Notes: generated by a model from the sequence alone, not told the origin. A DNA stretch of 64,000 bases from Anadara kagoshimensis (GCA_021292105.1 CM037870.1:8467558-8531557), one strand, 5' to 3'. Numbered from the stretch's first letter, positions 23,001-38,392 are shown. Numbers and translations: made by a program.

Positions 23001-26000
23001 GCTGTTTAAGTTTAAAGCATCCAACAGCGTGTATAACAATCTGATATATTTTTTATTACACTCATCCAGTGATCTCATTTTATTTTTTGCAGTTACAAAA
23101 ATGTTAAGCTCATCTGAGCCATATGTTAAGTTCAGATGACATGGATGAGCTACTGTTGTGGCTAACCCTATAAATTGATTAAATAGGGATGGGTTACTTG
23201 ACTTATTTCCATCTCTCTGCGAGAAGAATTGGGTCGTATGGGGGGATGGGTTACTTGACTTTTTTTACATTCATCTGCGAGGAGAATCGGGCTGTATTGG
23301 TGGATGGGTTACTTGACTTTTTTTACATTCTTCTGCGAGGAGAATCGGGCTGTATTGGTGGATGAGTTACTTGACTTATTTCCATCTCTCTGTGAGAAGA
23401 ATTGGGTCGTATGGGGGGATGGGTTACTTGACTTATTTCCATGTCTCTGTGAGGAGAATCGGCTGTATTGGTGGATGGGTTACTTGACTTATTTCCATCT
23501 CTCTGCGAGGAGAATTGGGTCGTATGGGGGGATGGGTTACTTCGACTTATTTCCATATCTCGGCGAGGAGAATTGGGTCGTATGGGGGGATGGGTTACTC
23601 GACTTATTTCCATATCTCGGTGAGGAGAATTGGGTCGTATGGGGGGATGGGTTACTTGACTTATTTCCATCTCTTGGCGAGGAGAATCGGGCCGTATTGG
23701 GGATGGGTTACTTGACTTATTTCCATCTCTGTGAGGAGAATCGGCTGTATTGGGGGATGGGTTACTTGACTTTTTCCATCTCTCAGCGAAGAGAATCGGG
23801 CCGTATTGGGGAGATGGTTACTTGACTTATTTCCATCTCTCAGCGAAGAGAATTGGGTCATATGGGGGGATGGGTTACTTGACTTTTTTCCATCTCTCAG
23901 CGAAGAGAATCGGGCCGTATTGGGGGATGGGTTACTTGACTTATTTCCATCACTTGGCGAGGAGAATCGGGCTGTATTGGGGGATGGGTTACTTGACTTT
24001 TTTACATTCTTCAGCCAGTAGAATTGGGACATATGGGGGGATGGACCTCAGACCTAGGGAATTTGAACCACTGTATAAATGCTGCAGTCCTCTAAAAGGT
24101 GTCAAAAGATAATTTTCTTTAATTTCCAAAATATATCACTGGTGACAATTACATGGTCATGTTGATCACACACACACACACACACACACACATGCTTTGA
24201 ACATAAATTGATCATAGATTTATATGACATCGCATGAAACTGAAAATAATATATAGCATTCGGAAGATATATATGTGATAACAAAGTTCATACTTAAAGT
24301 ATTTAAAGAAAGGTCCAGATATTGTGGAGAAATAGTAAGAGTTTCCTCCCCTTAGTTGTATTGCAGATTACTATGAACCTATGACCATTTATAAACATTA
24401 CTGACTCGTAATGTTTTTGGCAATTTTTTGCTATTTTGTTCAACATAATCTCTAAGACTTAAATTTTTATGATAAAACAACTTTAACAAAGATGAATGGC
24501 CTTTAAACATATTAACCTCTCATCCCTGCTGTAATAGCTTATCAAGGTCTAAACTTTTATTACCATCATCATAATATTATTTATAAGTTTGTTTTGCACA
24601 GCAATGGAAGTTATAGAGCTATAAACGCCATTTCTAGACAGTCCAATGGTTATATTTACTTTTCACAATTTTTGAAAATCTTATTTTTGTATTTGAATCC
24701 TGAAATAATTTAAAACACTGTCATGTATGACATGTAATTCCAATAGCTGGAACAGCAAATTGATAACGTCATGGGTATAGGTGTAAGCAAGAGTTAAGTG
24801 ATGTCACATTAACAAATGTAATTATAGTCCTATAACTTCATTTGGTCTCAAACAGAGTTTAATACAATTAAACATCATAAATGTAAATATATGGCTGAAG
24901 ATGTCATCGCTGTGTTGTTGTCATATGACACTAGTTCTTATATCCATTTACAAGAACTAGTTTAATATTAATGTATTGTACAACAAAATGGTTTTTTTAC
25001 ATGAAATACAATGTACTTGATGGAAGTAAACAAAGTTTACTTAACTATATAATAAAAGGGTCATTGAACTGATATTGTGAAATATTGTCCCTTGTTGACT
25101 CGAAATTGCCGGTGCAAATGTCGAGTCACCTGGGGACAATATTTCACAATATCAGTTCAATAACCCTATAGTATGATCAATTTGTGTCATTTTCCCCTTA
25201 CTTTTTTAATGACTGCCCAAGCATCATATACAGTAACCACGTCAGAATGACTTACATCTCAGAACTAGCAAAGTGGTGCCTTACAAGGAGGTCATATAGA
25301 GTACGGAAATTTATGGCATAAAATATTGCATCTCCATGGTCGGTATTGCACTTTGGGAATCATGTAGGCTTCCTGTTTCTTAAAATAGAAATGTGATAAA
25401 TTATGCTTCGTTAATGTTAATTCCTCGATCCTTGAAAATCAGGTGATGTGTATGATGAATGAATAGAACAGCACAAGGATGTCTGCAAATGTGCAATGAC
25501 ACTCTGTATGCCCCAAACAAAGGGAGAGGGGGGTTATAGTATTTATTCCACTGTTTCCACAATATTTACTGCAACATTTTGTCTGCAACTTTGTCAAAAA
25601 CTATTTAACAAATTTTTATAAAACTTCACAAGAACATTATCTATGAGTGGGATAGATGTGCCATGGGCTATATACATATTTTGATCAATATCATTTACAT
25701 GGCTCAGAAAACATGGATTTCTCAGTTTGGGGTTCACTTTTAAAATGGCACTGTGTTCTATTTATGTCTCCTAGGGAACCATATTATATTATTTTTTTCC
25801 AGGGGTTCATTTTGTCGTTTTAAGAAATAATACCATTTTGTGGGGTGATAAATATGTAGGTTGTGGTATTTAAGGTTAGGCCACACTTCTTCATTGACAA
25901 GTTAATTCATTGGTCAGCAGTGTTTTGTTACATAATTTGAAAACTACCTTCTGCCTTTAAGATTGTGAAGATCTACAAACTGCATCATGACATGCTGGCA

Positions 26001-29000
26001 TTCATTGCAAAGACACTACGTATATTGTGGTATATCTAATATTTTGTGTGTAAGGACAACTTGATTTATTTTTTCAGTGCATCACTGTTGTTTTTGGAAA
26101 CTTTAGTGCAGACATTGGGAAATTTTAGTACTTTTTTAGGGGAAAATACCTTTATTCGGTAGTAATTTTAAGTAAACAAAATCACTAGTCATGGTAGCAA
26201 TGAAAAAACAAAAATTTGGACACCACAGAAATTAATTTCCAATTTTTAAAGGAATTATGACAGATATGTTTTCTATAAGCATCTAAAACATTATAGGGAT
26301 GTGCTCAAATGTTAACCAGTATCTGATGTAGTACTCTTATCAAATTTATCATTTTATTTTAAATTGGATGAAACTTTTGTACAACTCAAGTTATCAACTT
26401 AAATTCTTAATATATGAATAAAATAAAAATGTTTTGCAAAACTTTCAAATATTTTTTCAAGTTAATGATTTTTCAAAGATATTACCAGTAGTCTGTTATC
26501 AGGTCATACTGGTCATTGCGCTTTTGCATGAAAAATGTGAAAGTGCATGTACTTTTATCTTAAATTAAATTTTTACCAAAAAATAGCATGTTTTTTTGCA
26601 TGAAATGTATGCACTTTTATCTAATAATGAAATTTTCAGCAATATTATCAAGTTTTATATAATTTTGAGGAAAGTGATACTTTATGTAGATATTTAACAC
26701 AGATTTCATGTCAAAACAATAAAACATTATTAACTGGCTTCGTAACCTACTTTTTATATGTGTGTCAATTGACATATGTTGTCACAGCATCAAAATTATC
26801 CTTCAAGGAAGAGAAATAGTGAAGGTCATTTGAGAGTTTTAGGATAATGAAAGCAGATATTGTATAAATGTATCTGAAACAGGTGAATTCTTAGAAATGA
26901 CGCAGAGTTATGAAGTAAAAATAGACTTCCCCATCACGATTATCCCCCAATATAGACAAGTCATAACACCTGTATAGTTTAATTAATTCTTGCATATCAT
27001 TTTCTCTATATCCAGTTATTTTGGTATGTCTTTTAATAAGTCCGCTCCGTGTTTTTTTCTTCATGTAATATTTTTTGTATGACATGTCTTTACGTCATTA
27101 CCTGTATTTTGAGACTCTTCCTGCATGCACTCTTTTTTTTCCAAAGTCTGACTTCTCAATTGCCTGGAGAAAAAATGTAAAGTATAAAGGTATAAAGGAA
27201 AATGTAGACCTTTGCATTAATGAATGGCCTTGGACTTGGGACTCTGGGCTTGGACTTGGACTGGACTGGACTGGACTGTACCTTGGACTTTTTTACTTTG
27301 GGCGGGACATAGACTTTAACTTTGGACTTTGAATTGCACTAGTAATCTGAACTCTAGACTATGGACTTGGGGCTGGACTTAGACTTTGGACATAGACTTT
27401 AACTTTGGATTTTGACTTGCACTAGTACTCTGAACTCTGGACCCTGGACTATGGACTTGGACTCTGGACAGTGTATACAGTATTCCATGAGTCATTTACC
27501 AGGGATGACTGTACAATGTAATTGAATTTTATCCAGCAGTGTTATGACAGTATTAATTGTCAAACAAACAATTATAAATGTTAAATATAGTATAGCTAGT
27601 CCAAGCTGAAACCCAAGTCCAGAGCCCAGCCCAAAGTGTATATTCCAAGTCCAGTCAAGAGTCCAGTCCAGATTTTCCATTATACCGTAAAGTACATGTC
27701 GAAAAATTGCAAAATATTTCTTAACTGTCTGATAGTCTAGTATATATAAGTCATGTCATTGACCATACCATGTAAACTGTGATCAGGGGTGTTTTACTCC
27801 CGGACAGTTTTTCACTTACAACTTTTTAACTCTATGTTCTTCAATTTTTTTCCATGATAACTGTTGAAATATGACCATCCATATGCAAAAAGGAATAAAA
27901 AATTTATCTTTTCAATTTATATAATACAATGTATTTTTGAAGCCCCAACATTGGGTTATACAAAAATAATTTTAAAAAGTGAAATCCCCCAGTAGTTGTT
28001 GAAAAATTTTCACAAAAATTATAATGCCATGTTTTGGTAACAGACTAAATTTATTGCATTAAAATCTATTTTCTGTGTCACTATTGGGTTGTTCCACTTA
28101 TGGAGTGTCATATATCAAGCTATAGTGATGGTCTTATCTGCATATATTTTTCATATTTTCAGGGTTTTTTCTAAATTGTTTTATATTCTGAATTTTTCAT
28201 TTTTTTAAATGATGAATTTTAACTCAAAGTTTTCTCCTTTTTTAATTATTTGATTGTCATCAATGGAAAAAAAATCTTGATTTTGCTTATCAAATACTTA
28301 CCACGTAAGATTCTGTCACCAAAAACTGTTTGTACCAACGAATGGAAATAAGCTAACACAGATGGATGAATTTGACAGAAATTTTCATTTTGTTTGGAAA
28401 TGTATAGCATACTATAGATGGAAAAATGGATAGAAAAAATTAAAACTTATTTGACAGCTAGAAATTTCCATTTTGGATGGAAATGTACTGCTTAAATGGA
28501 AAAACAAATAGGATAAAATAAAAACATTTTTCACAGAATTTTCTTTTTTTTAAACTAAATTTTTATCAGAAAATTGTCTTGTTGCTAGTTTGAACATTAC
28601 CATCATGCCCTTTAAGTGGCCTCAAAATTTAAGAGTACATTTTACCGTAATTAATCAATGACTGCATAAAGTACAGGTGTGAAATAGCAATTGAGACTCT
28701 AGTATCAAGAGACAGCATTAATAATACGAATGAATCCTCGTGAAATAATCATAATAATAATGTCCTTTTAATAGCATGTAAGATGAAACATGAGCAGTAT
28801 AAACTTTCATGGTTACGATATTCTAAAAATTATTTTATGGTAAAAAAATTGTCATAGGTACGAATATAGAAAAAGTGTAACAAAGGGAATAAGAAATTTT
28901 CATGGTTCCGACTACAAAAAGATTACAAAGGGAATAAGAAATTTCACTGAGAAAGTGTTTTCTTGACATCTCTTAAGTAGGTTACTAGGCCACTAGGTCT

Positions 29001-32000
29001 AATAAAAAACATTGTTAACAAACTTGAAGCTTTAAACTGGCTCAGAATGATCTTTTTGTCAAAAGCTAGGTCTGACAAGTTCATATATGGTCCATGTTGA
29101 GTCAATAAATAGGTCACTAGGTCAAATCTTGCAAAAATATTGTTAACACTTTTGAAGCCAAAATTTTTCCCAATCATCTTCAAACTTAATGACTCTTTTG
29201 ACAAGGCAAAGTCATCGCATATTTTGGCCAAGTTTCGTCAGTAACTCAGTCAACTAGTCATTTCTTCAAAACGATTTTACAACACTCTGGAGGTCAATGT
29301 TTCTGACTTGTCCAGAATAATTTTTTGGACAAAGATAAAATCTAATATGTGTCAGATCCTGTTGGATCAGTAAGTAGGTCAGTAGGTCAAATTATAGAAC
29401 AATCTTGTTAACACACTAGAAGCCACAATTGTATTTAAATCGTTTTAAAACTTGACCAAATAACCCCCACAACAAAAAGCTAAGTTTGACTGATATAAGG
29501 GTAATGTTGATTTAATTGGTAGGACACATATTCATATTCAATACACTTACATAATTTGTATGTTAATGTGACACACTTTCCGTGCTATTTTTAGTTGCTA
29601 TGAGAAATTACAAAAATGTTACACAGACATTTTACAAGGTTAATTAATTAACTTGAACAAATTAAAACAGTTATGTCAGCCAATCAGGTTACTCAAGTGT
29701 TACATAAGATATAATTGTAATTAATTTCCAAAGTCATTTTAAGTTATTTTTGGCATATTTGTTCAAACATATTCAGTACAGACCTGTCAAAAATTTATCA
29801 CAAAGTTAACTGATACAGGCTGACCAATCAAATTTATTTATTTGACCAGATAGGTACTGTAAAGCGGGAAATTTTCGTGTGGGGAAAATTTTTGTTCATT
29901 TCGTGCTAAAGAAATTACGCAAAAATTTTACCCATGCCAAAATGTCTACCATACACAGTTTAATATATCATATATACAAGATACACCAACTTATATTGGT
30001 AACGTGAAATAACACCCACGCGAAATGTGAGATTTCAGAAAATCGCGAAATTTTCACCCCGTGAAAATAATCCCCTTTACAGTACATTTTTAGTGCACAT
30101 GGTTGCTATTTGGGTACTGTTTTATCGTTAAGTGTTTGATTTCGGTACAATTTCCATACAAAAAGTCCAAATTTTTAGTACTTTTAATTAAAAAAAAACC
30201 CTGTCAAAATGGGGAAAATCTGTCTAATTTGACCTTTTCATTCTATCTGTCCGTTTATCCATTTTTATGGTACAAATCTTCAAAATATGGATAAATCTGT
30301 CGAATTGGTCAGCCTGAAGATCGGCTGCCATGTGGTCCCGACTATTGGTATCTTCAGGCTGAGAGCTGCAAAGACAGATAGCACCTGTCAGTTTATAGGT
30401 GACGGGGGACAGAGATGAGTTGCCGATTCAGCATTTATCTGTCAGCTTAGTGTTAAATTTTCGACAAGTCTGTACTATGCAAATGAAATAAAATTTTCCT
30501 GAAGTATAAATATTAAATTCCTTGCAATGTGACGTTGGTTGCTAGAAATAGACCATTTCATGACCAATTGTTTCTTATGTAATCCAATTACCTATACATG
30601 GTATTAATGTAATTTCATTGTAAAACTGAATACATCACATTCTTTAATGACATCATCAGACTTCAAGATACATTTTTAGATTTACCAAGCCTTTGACTGA
30701 ATAAGGTTATTTTTAAAAATTCTAATTTGATTTACGTATGTCTGGAAACTTTATCACCAGTTTACTTTTATGAGAATCTTCATTTCAATAAGTGCTAATG
30801 CAAGTGAATTATATCAAAATTTTGCAATTGTTTTTGTGTGTAATTTTTAATGTTGATCTTGCAAATTTATGTAAAAATAAAATGAATTTGAAAATTTCTC
30901 ATTTTAAAATACAGTAAAGCCTAAAGTTATCAACACCATTTGTTCAGTCAAATTTTGATGTTGTAAAGAGGGTTCGGCAATAAATTGTGGACATCTTTCA
31001 GAAATGGATTTTGGGTTTTTAGCTCACCTGACCGAAGGTCATGTGAGCTTATGGCATAGCGCAGCGTGTGTATGTGCGTGTGTGCGTGTGTGCGTCGTTA
31101 ACACCTATTTTCGACTTCTCCTCTGAAACTACTGGACAGTTTTTAATGAAACTTTGTCAGAAGTATATATGGGCCGGTGCAATTCAGATTTGTTCGTGGC
31201 GTTGCCATGGCTACCATAACTAGGTCAAGGTGACCTAGGGGTGCAAAAATCTTAAAAAATCTTCTTCTCCGAAAGTACTGATTTGAGAAAAAATCTGATG
31301 TGATATTTGGCTTCTCTAGGGTCTTAAGCCTATAGTTTGTTCATTTTGTGAAATTCGGATAAAAAATAGGTTACGCGTTTTTGCGTTTAATTTTGAAAAA
31401 ATCGTAAAATAGCTTCAAATTGTTATAACTTGACTATTTGACCAGATAATGACATGGGGTTTTCAGTTTTGACATCTTCTTGTTAGTATCTTCAAATTGA
31501 GGTCAAGGTCAATTGTGAAGGTCGTGACCTAATTTTTTTTACCTCTGATTATAATTATTATCTCGAAAACTATAAACTTTTTGTATAGGCATGTATATTA
31601 GAATGTTGTAGGTATTGATACAACGATCATTTTGATGTATAGAAAAAGGTCATGGGTTCAAAGGTCAAGGTCACAGATGTGAAACAATACCGAAATGGTT
31701 AATTATCTTGAAAACTATAAACTTTTTGTATAGGCATGTATATTAGAATGTTGTAGGTATTGATACAACGATCATTTTGATGTATAGAAAAAGGTCATGG
31801 GTTCAAAGGTCAAGGTCACAGATGCGAAACAATACCGAAATGGTTAATTATCTCGAAAACTATAAACATTTTGTATAGGCATGTATATTAGAATGTTGTA
31901 GGTATTGATACAACGATCATTTTGATGTATAGAAAAAGGTCATGGGTTCAAAGGTCAAGGTCACAGATGCGAAACAATACAGAAATGGTTAATTATCTCG

Positions 32001-35000
32001 AAAACTATTAACATTTTGTATAGGCATGTATATTAGAATGTTGTAGGTATTGATACAATGATCATTTTGATGTATAGAAAAAGGTCATGGGTTCAAAGGT
32101 CAAGGTCACAGATGCAAAACAATACCCAAATGGTTAATTATCTCAAAAACTATAAACTTTTTGTATAGGCATGTATATTAGAATGTTGTAAGTATTGATA
32201 CAACGATCATTTTGATGTATAGAAAAAGGTCATGGGTTCAAAGGTCAAGGTCACAGATGCGAAACAATACCGTAATGGTTAATTATCTCGAAAACTATAA
32301 ACTTTTTGTATATGCATGTATATTAGAATGTTGTAGATATTGATACAACAATCATTTTGATGTATAGAAAAAGGTTATGGGTTTAAAGGTCAAGGTCACA
32401 TATGCGAAACAATAACGAAATGGTTAATTATCTTGAAAACTATAAACTTTTTGTATAGGCATGTATATTAGAATGTTGTAGGTATTGATACAACGATCAT
32501 ATTGATGTATAGAAAAAGGTCATGAGTTCAAAGGTCAAGGTCACAGATGTGAAACAATACTGAAATGGTTAACTATCTTGAAAACTATTAACTTTTTGTA
32601 TAGGCTTTTATATTAGAATGTTGTAGGTATTGATACAACAGTTATCATGATTTAAAGAAAAAAGTCATTGGGGTTTAGTATTTATGTTTTCTTTAAATCT
32701 ATCAGCTAGCCATTAGTTGTCAGGTGAGCGTATCAGGCCCATGGGCCTCTTGTTAAAATACTTACTGTATTTCCATAAATTGATGGCACATGGCTTTTAT
32801 TCTTTATTTCTTTTAATTGAAAATGTTTCCATTAAACTATCAATAAAATGCATTTAAAATGCACTGACCTAACTAAATTATATTTTTCATTAAAAACATT
32901 ATTGTTCAGTTCTTCTGTACATAAAGAAATTTTGCAAAAATTGTAGAAATTTGATCAAGTTTATTCACCAATTGGGCCTTATTTAAAGTTACATCAGGGC
33001 ATTTAGGGTCAGGTAGGTCATTATTGCTCGGGTTTTTTCCAGGTGTGATCATCATGAATATTCAAATTATGACATAACGTTTATAGTTGTTTCAAGTAAG
33101 AAGGTACAGAAGGGATAATTTTGACATAGTCATATTTGTTGTTTTGTTAAAAAGTTAAAAAATTGCTCTATGTACAGAATTAAATTCACTTTTTCATGAA
33201 TGAAAAATATTTTTCCCTATTAGGTCAGTATATTTTGTATTATGTTTTGACAATTTTTTGTGAGTTTGTTGGAAAATACGACTTTATACTTGCATTTTCC
33301 ATGTGCACAGAATTTATGGAAATACTTGGGCAATAAGAGAGGTGGCAAAGTCATAGAGGGATATTAAATCCAGGATTTACTTTATGTATAACATTATCAT
33401 TGCAAAAAATATGTAAATCTATTTTGATTTCCATTAAACAGCAATAAAATTATCATTCAACTATTGGCTACTATAAACAACTGGCGACAAAGGCATTAAG
33501 GGAAATTAAAACAAATTTTCACTTTATATTAAAAACTGAGTCTTTGTATTATTCAAATTACAAATAAAGCAGTGATTTTGTTACACTGTTTATAAACTAC
33601 CTTCTGCCTTCAAAATTGGGAAAATTCATTATGACATGCTGACAATAGCTATGATCCACATTGCACAGGATTTTTGTGTGTAAGGACAACTGGATTTTAT
33701 TTGCTAGTGTATTCCCGTTCTTGTGAACAAATTGGGAAATTTTGGTAATTTTTCCCCAGGAGAAACTACCTTTATTTCGGTAGTATTTTTAGGCAAGCAA
33801 AATCACTGTAAAATTAACATTTTTCAGACAGAGTATCCCATATTAATATTGAGAGTTCACATATTTTTCTAAGTATATTTATGTTTATAAGCATTTTTTC
33901 CTGTTTTGGAGAAAACTGTTTCCTGTTATAGTGATGGATTATCATGTATGATAACAAAATTATAGTACATTTTACTCATGTCCCAGACAGTTTATAGCTT
34001 TAAGTTTCATCCAAGGTTCACTAACCTAACTTTTTTGGGTAGGTGCTAAATACTGCACAGAGCTTTAAACCTTACATCATAAATCAACTGCACCTAAGCA
34101 ATTTTTACCATGTACTATTATAGCAAAGAAATGCTCTGCATTTGTTGTAGGTGATTATGTCCAAAATAAAACCAAAATACATGATATATTCTGTGTTTGC
34201 TATTTTAATTCCTGTTTTTAATTATCCTGTTTCTTATAATATTTTGAGATCACGTGGACCAATGCCAACACCAATGGCTCCAGTATTAAATCAAAAGTTT
34301 TTATTTTCATACTAAAGAACGGCTATAGTCTCTAAATTTATCAGCTTGGGTCTTAACTTCCAAAGTCAATGATTACCACATAATCTAACCATACTCCATT
34401 GATAATAGCGGCGCTAGAACATTTCAAATACTTTTTCATACAACTTGAGACTTTAGATCCGTAACCACAGTGTTACTGGTGTCCACACTAAGAGAGTGAT
34501 GGAGCTAATAATTGATTTCAGTAGCATCTTTCTCTCTCTCCCTCCTCCACTCTCTCTTTCTTTCCATGTTCAAATCACGATTTCAAAAGTCAGCCATAAA
34601 CACCAAAAGTTGACAACAAACATACCTGTCCATGTTCAAATCACAATCACAAAAGTCAGCCACAAACATACCACTCCATGTCCAAATCACAATCCCAAAA
34701 GTTATCTACAAACATGCCTTTCCATGTTCAAATCATGAACCCAAAAGTCGACAACAAACATACTTCTTCATGTTCAAATTGTGATCCCATAAGTCGACAA
34801 CAAACATTCCTGTTCATGTTCAAATTGTGATCCCATAAGTCGACAACAAACATTCCTGTTCATGTTCAAATTGTGATCCCATTAGTCGACAACAAACATA
34901 CCTTTCCATGTTCAAATTGTGATCCCATAAGTCGACAACAAACATTCCTGTCCATGTTCAAATCATGACCTCAAACATTCTTGTCAATGTTCAAATCACA

Positions 35001-35082
35001 ATCTCAAAAATCAACTCTCTCTCTCTTTCTTTATGAATTTATTAACAATAAATTTATTGTTATTCTTGTCTAATCAACTAGT

Positions 35083-35125
<43 letters not shown>

Positions 35126-38100
35126 GAGTTACAGACAGATCAGTAAGGTTTTATTCCTATTTAGCTCACAGATTTATTTACGTATCACACAATAAAATAG
35201 TTAGTAATTTAGTCACCACACAGTACTGGTATATATATTTTATTTAGTAATTTAGTCACCACACAGTACTGGTATATATATTTTATTTAGTAATTTAGTC
35301 ACCACACAGTACTGGTATATATATTTTATTTAGTAATTTAGTCACCACACAGTATTGGTATATATATATTTAGTTAGTAATTTAGTCACCACACAGAACT
35401 GTTATATATATTTTATTTAGTAATTTAGTCACCACACAGTACTGGTATATATATTTTATTTAGTAATTTAGTCACCACACAGTACTGGTATATATATTTT
35501 ATTTAGTAATTTAGTCACCACACAGAACTGTTATATATATTTATTTAGTAATTTAGTCACCACACAGTACTGGTATATATATTTTATTTAGTAATTTAGT
35601 CACCACACAGTACTGGTATATATATTTATTTAGTAATTTAGTCACCACACAGAACTGGTATATATATTTTATTTAGTAATTTAGTCACCACACAGTACTG
35701 GTATATATATTTTATTTAGTAATTTAGTCACCACACAGAACTGGTATATATATTTTATTTAGTAATTTAGTCACCACACAGAACTGGTATATATTTTATT
35801 TAGTAATTTAGTCACCACACAGTACTGGTATATATATTTTATTTAGTAATTTAGTCACCACACAGTACTGGTATATATATTATTTAGTAATTTAGTCACC
35901 ACACAGTACTGGTATATATATATTTTATTTAGTAATTTAGTCACCACACAGTACTGGTATATATTTTTATTTAGTAATTTAGTCACCACACAGTACTGGT
36001 ATATATATTTTATTTAGTAATTTAGTCACCACACAGTACTGGTATATATATTTTATTTAGTAATTTAGTCACCACACAGTACTGGTATATGTATTTTATT
36101 TAGTAATTTAGTCACCACACAGTACTGGTATATATATTTTATTTAGTAATTTAGTCACCACACAGTACTGGTATATATATTTTATTTAGTAATTTAGTCA
36201 CCACACATTACTGGTATATATATATTTTATTTAGTAATTTAGTCACCACACAGTACTGGTATATATATATATTTTATTTAGTAATTTAGTCACCACACAG
36301 TACTGGTATATATATTTTATTTAGTAATTTAGTCACCACACAGTACTGGTATATATATATTTTATTTAGTAATTTAGTCACCACACAGTACTGGGTATAT
36401 ATTTTATTTAGTAATTTAGTCACCACACAGTACTGGTATATATATTTTATTTAGTAATTTAGTCACCACACATTACTGGTATATATATATATTTTATTTA
36501 GTAATTTAGTCACCACACAGTACTGGTATATATATTTTATTTAGTAATTTAGTCACCACACAGTACTGGTATATATTTTATTTAGTAATTTAGTCACCAC
36601 ACAGTACTGGTATATATATTTTATTTAGTAATTTAGTCACCACACAGTACTGGTAATATATTTTATTTAGTAATTTAGTCACCACACAGTACTGGTATAT
36701 ATATTTTATTTAGTAATTTAGTCACCACACAGTACTGGTGTATATATTTTATTTAGTATTTAGTCACCACACAGTATTGGTATATATATTTTATTTAGTA
36801 ATTTAGTCACCACACAGTACTGGTATATATATTTTATTTAGTATTTTAGTCACCACACAGTACTGGTATATATATTTTATTAAGTAATTTAGTCACCACA
36901 CAGTACTGGTATATATATTTCATTTAGTAATTTCGTCACCACACAGTACTGGTATATATATTTTATTTAGTAATTTAGTCACCACACAGTACTGGTATAT
37001 ATATTTTATTTAGTATTTAGTCACCACACAGTACTGGTATATATATTTTATTTAGTAATTTAGTCACCACACAGTACTGGTATATATATTTTATTTAGTA
37101 ATTTAGTCACCACACAGTACTGGTATATATATTTTATTTAGTAATTTAGTCACCACATAGTACTGGTATATATATTTTATTTAGTAATTTAGTCACCACA
37201 CAGTACTGGTATATATTTTATTTAGTAATTTAGTCACCACATAGTACTGGTATATATATTTTATTTAGTAATTTAGTCACCACATAGTACTGGTATATAT
37301 ATTTTATTTAGTAATTTAGTCACCACATAGTACTGGTATATATATTTTATTTAGTAATTTAGTCACCACACAGTACTGGTATATATATTTTATTTAGTAA
37401 TTTAGTCACCACACAGTACTGGTATATATATTTTATTTAGTAATTTAGTCACCACATAGTACTGGTATATATATTTATTTAGTAATTTAGTCACCACATA
37501 GTACTGGTATATATATTTTATTTAGTAATTTAGTCACCACATAGTAATGGTATATATATTTTATTTAGTAATTTAGTCACCACACAGTACTGGTATATAT
37601 ATTTTATTAAGTAATTTAGTCACCACACAGTATTGGTATATATATTTATTTAGTAATTTAGTCACCACACAGTACTGGTATATATATATTTTTATTTAGT
37701 AATTTAGTCACCACACAGTACTGGTATATATATTTTATTTAGTAATTTAGTCACCACACAGTACTGGTATATGTATTTTATTTAGTAATTTAGTCACCAC
37801 ACAGTACTGGTATATATATTTTATTTAGTAATTTAGTCACCACACAGTACTGGTATATATATTTTATTTAGTAATTTAGTCACCACACAGTACTGGTATA
37901 TATATTTTATTTAGTAATTTAGTCACCACACAGTACTGGTATATATATTTTATTTATTCCTTTGTCTTACACAACTGTTGTACACAGTAGTCATGTGATA
38001 TAAGTTATTGTAACACTCACACAAGGCGAGTGACCTTCATACATACATACATAATACATACATAACTCTATAGTACTAAATTATCTATGTCTCTAGGTTA

Positions 38101-38343
38101 GTATGTGAAGGTTATGTTTTACTTGTCATTATAACAAATTGTATTCTCTTTCTCTCTCTGTGTGTGCATTATTTCTTACTCTATTAAGTAAAATTCAAAT
38201 ATTCATATGGCATTTCTTTCTCTCTTTTTGTCAGAGTGTGAAATATCCCATACTCTTGAATAAAATCTCAAATATTCACATGGTCTCTCTCTCAGATTGT
38301 GAAATATCCCATACTCTATTGAATAAAATCTCAAATATTAAAA

Positions 38344-38392
<49 letters not shown>

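Noticed and set aside
23304..23825. 173-residue ORF as a gene
   Set aside because: It is a read-through of a 57-bp minisatellite, open on both strands, inside an intron and without splice or start support.
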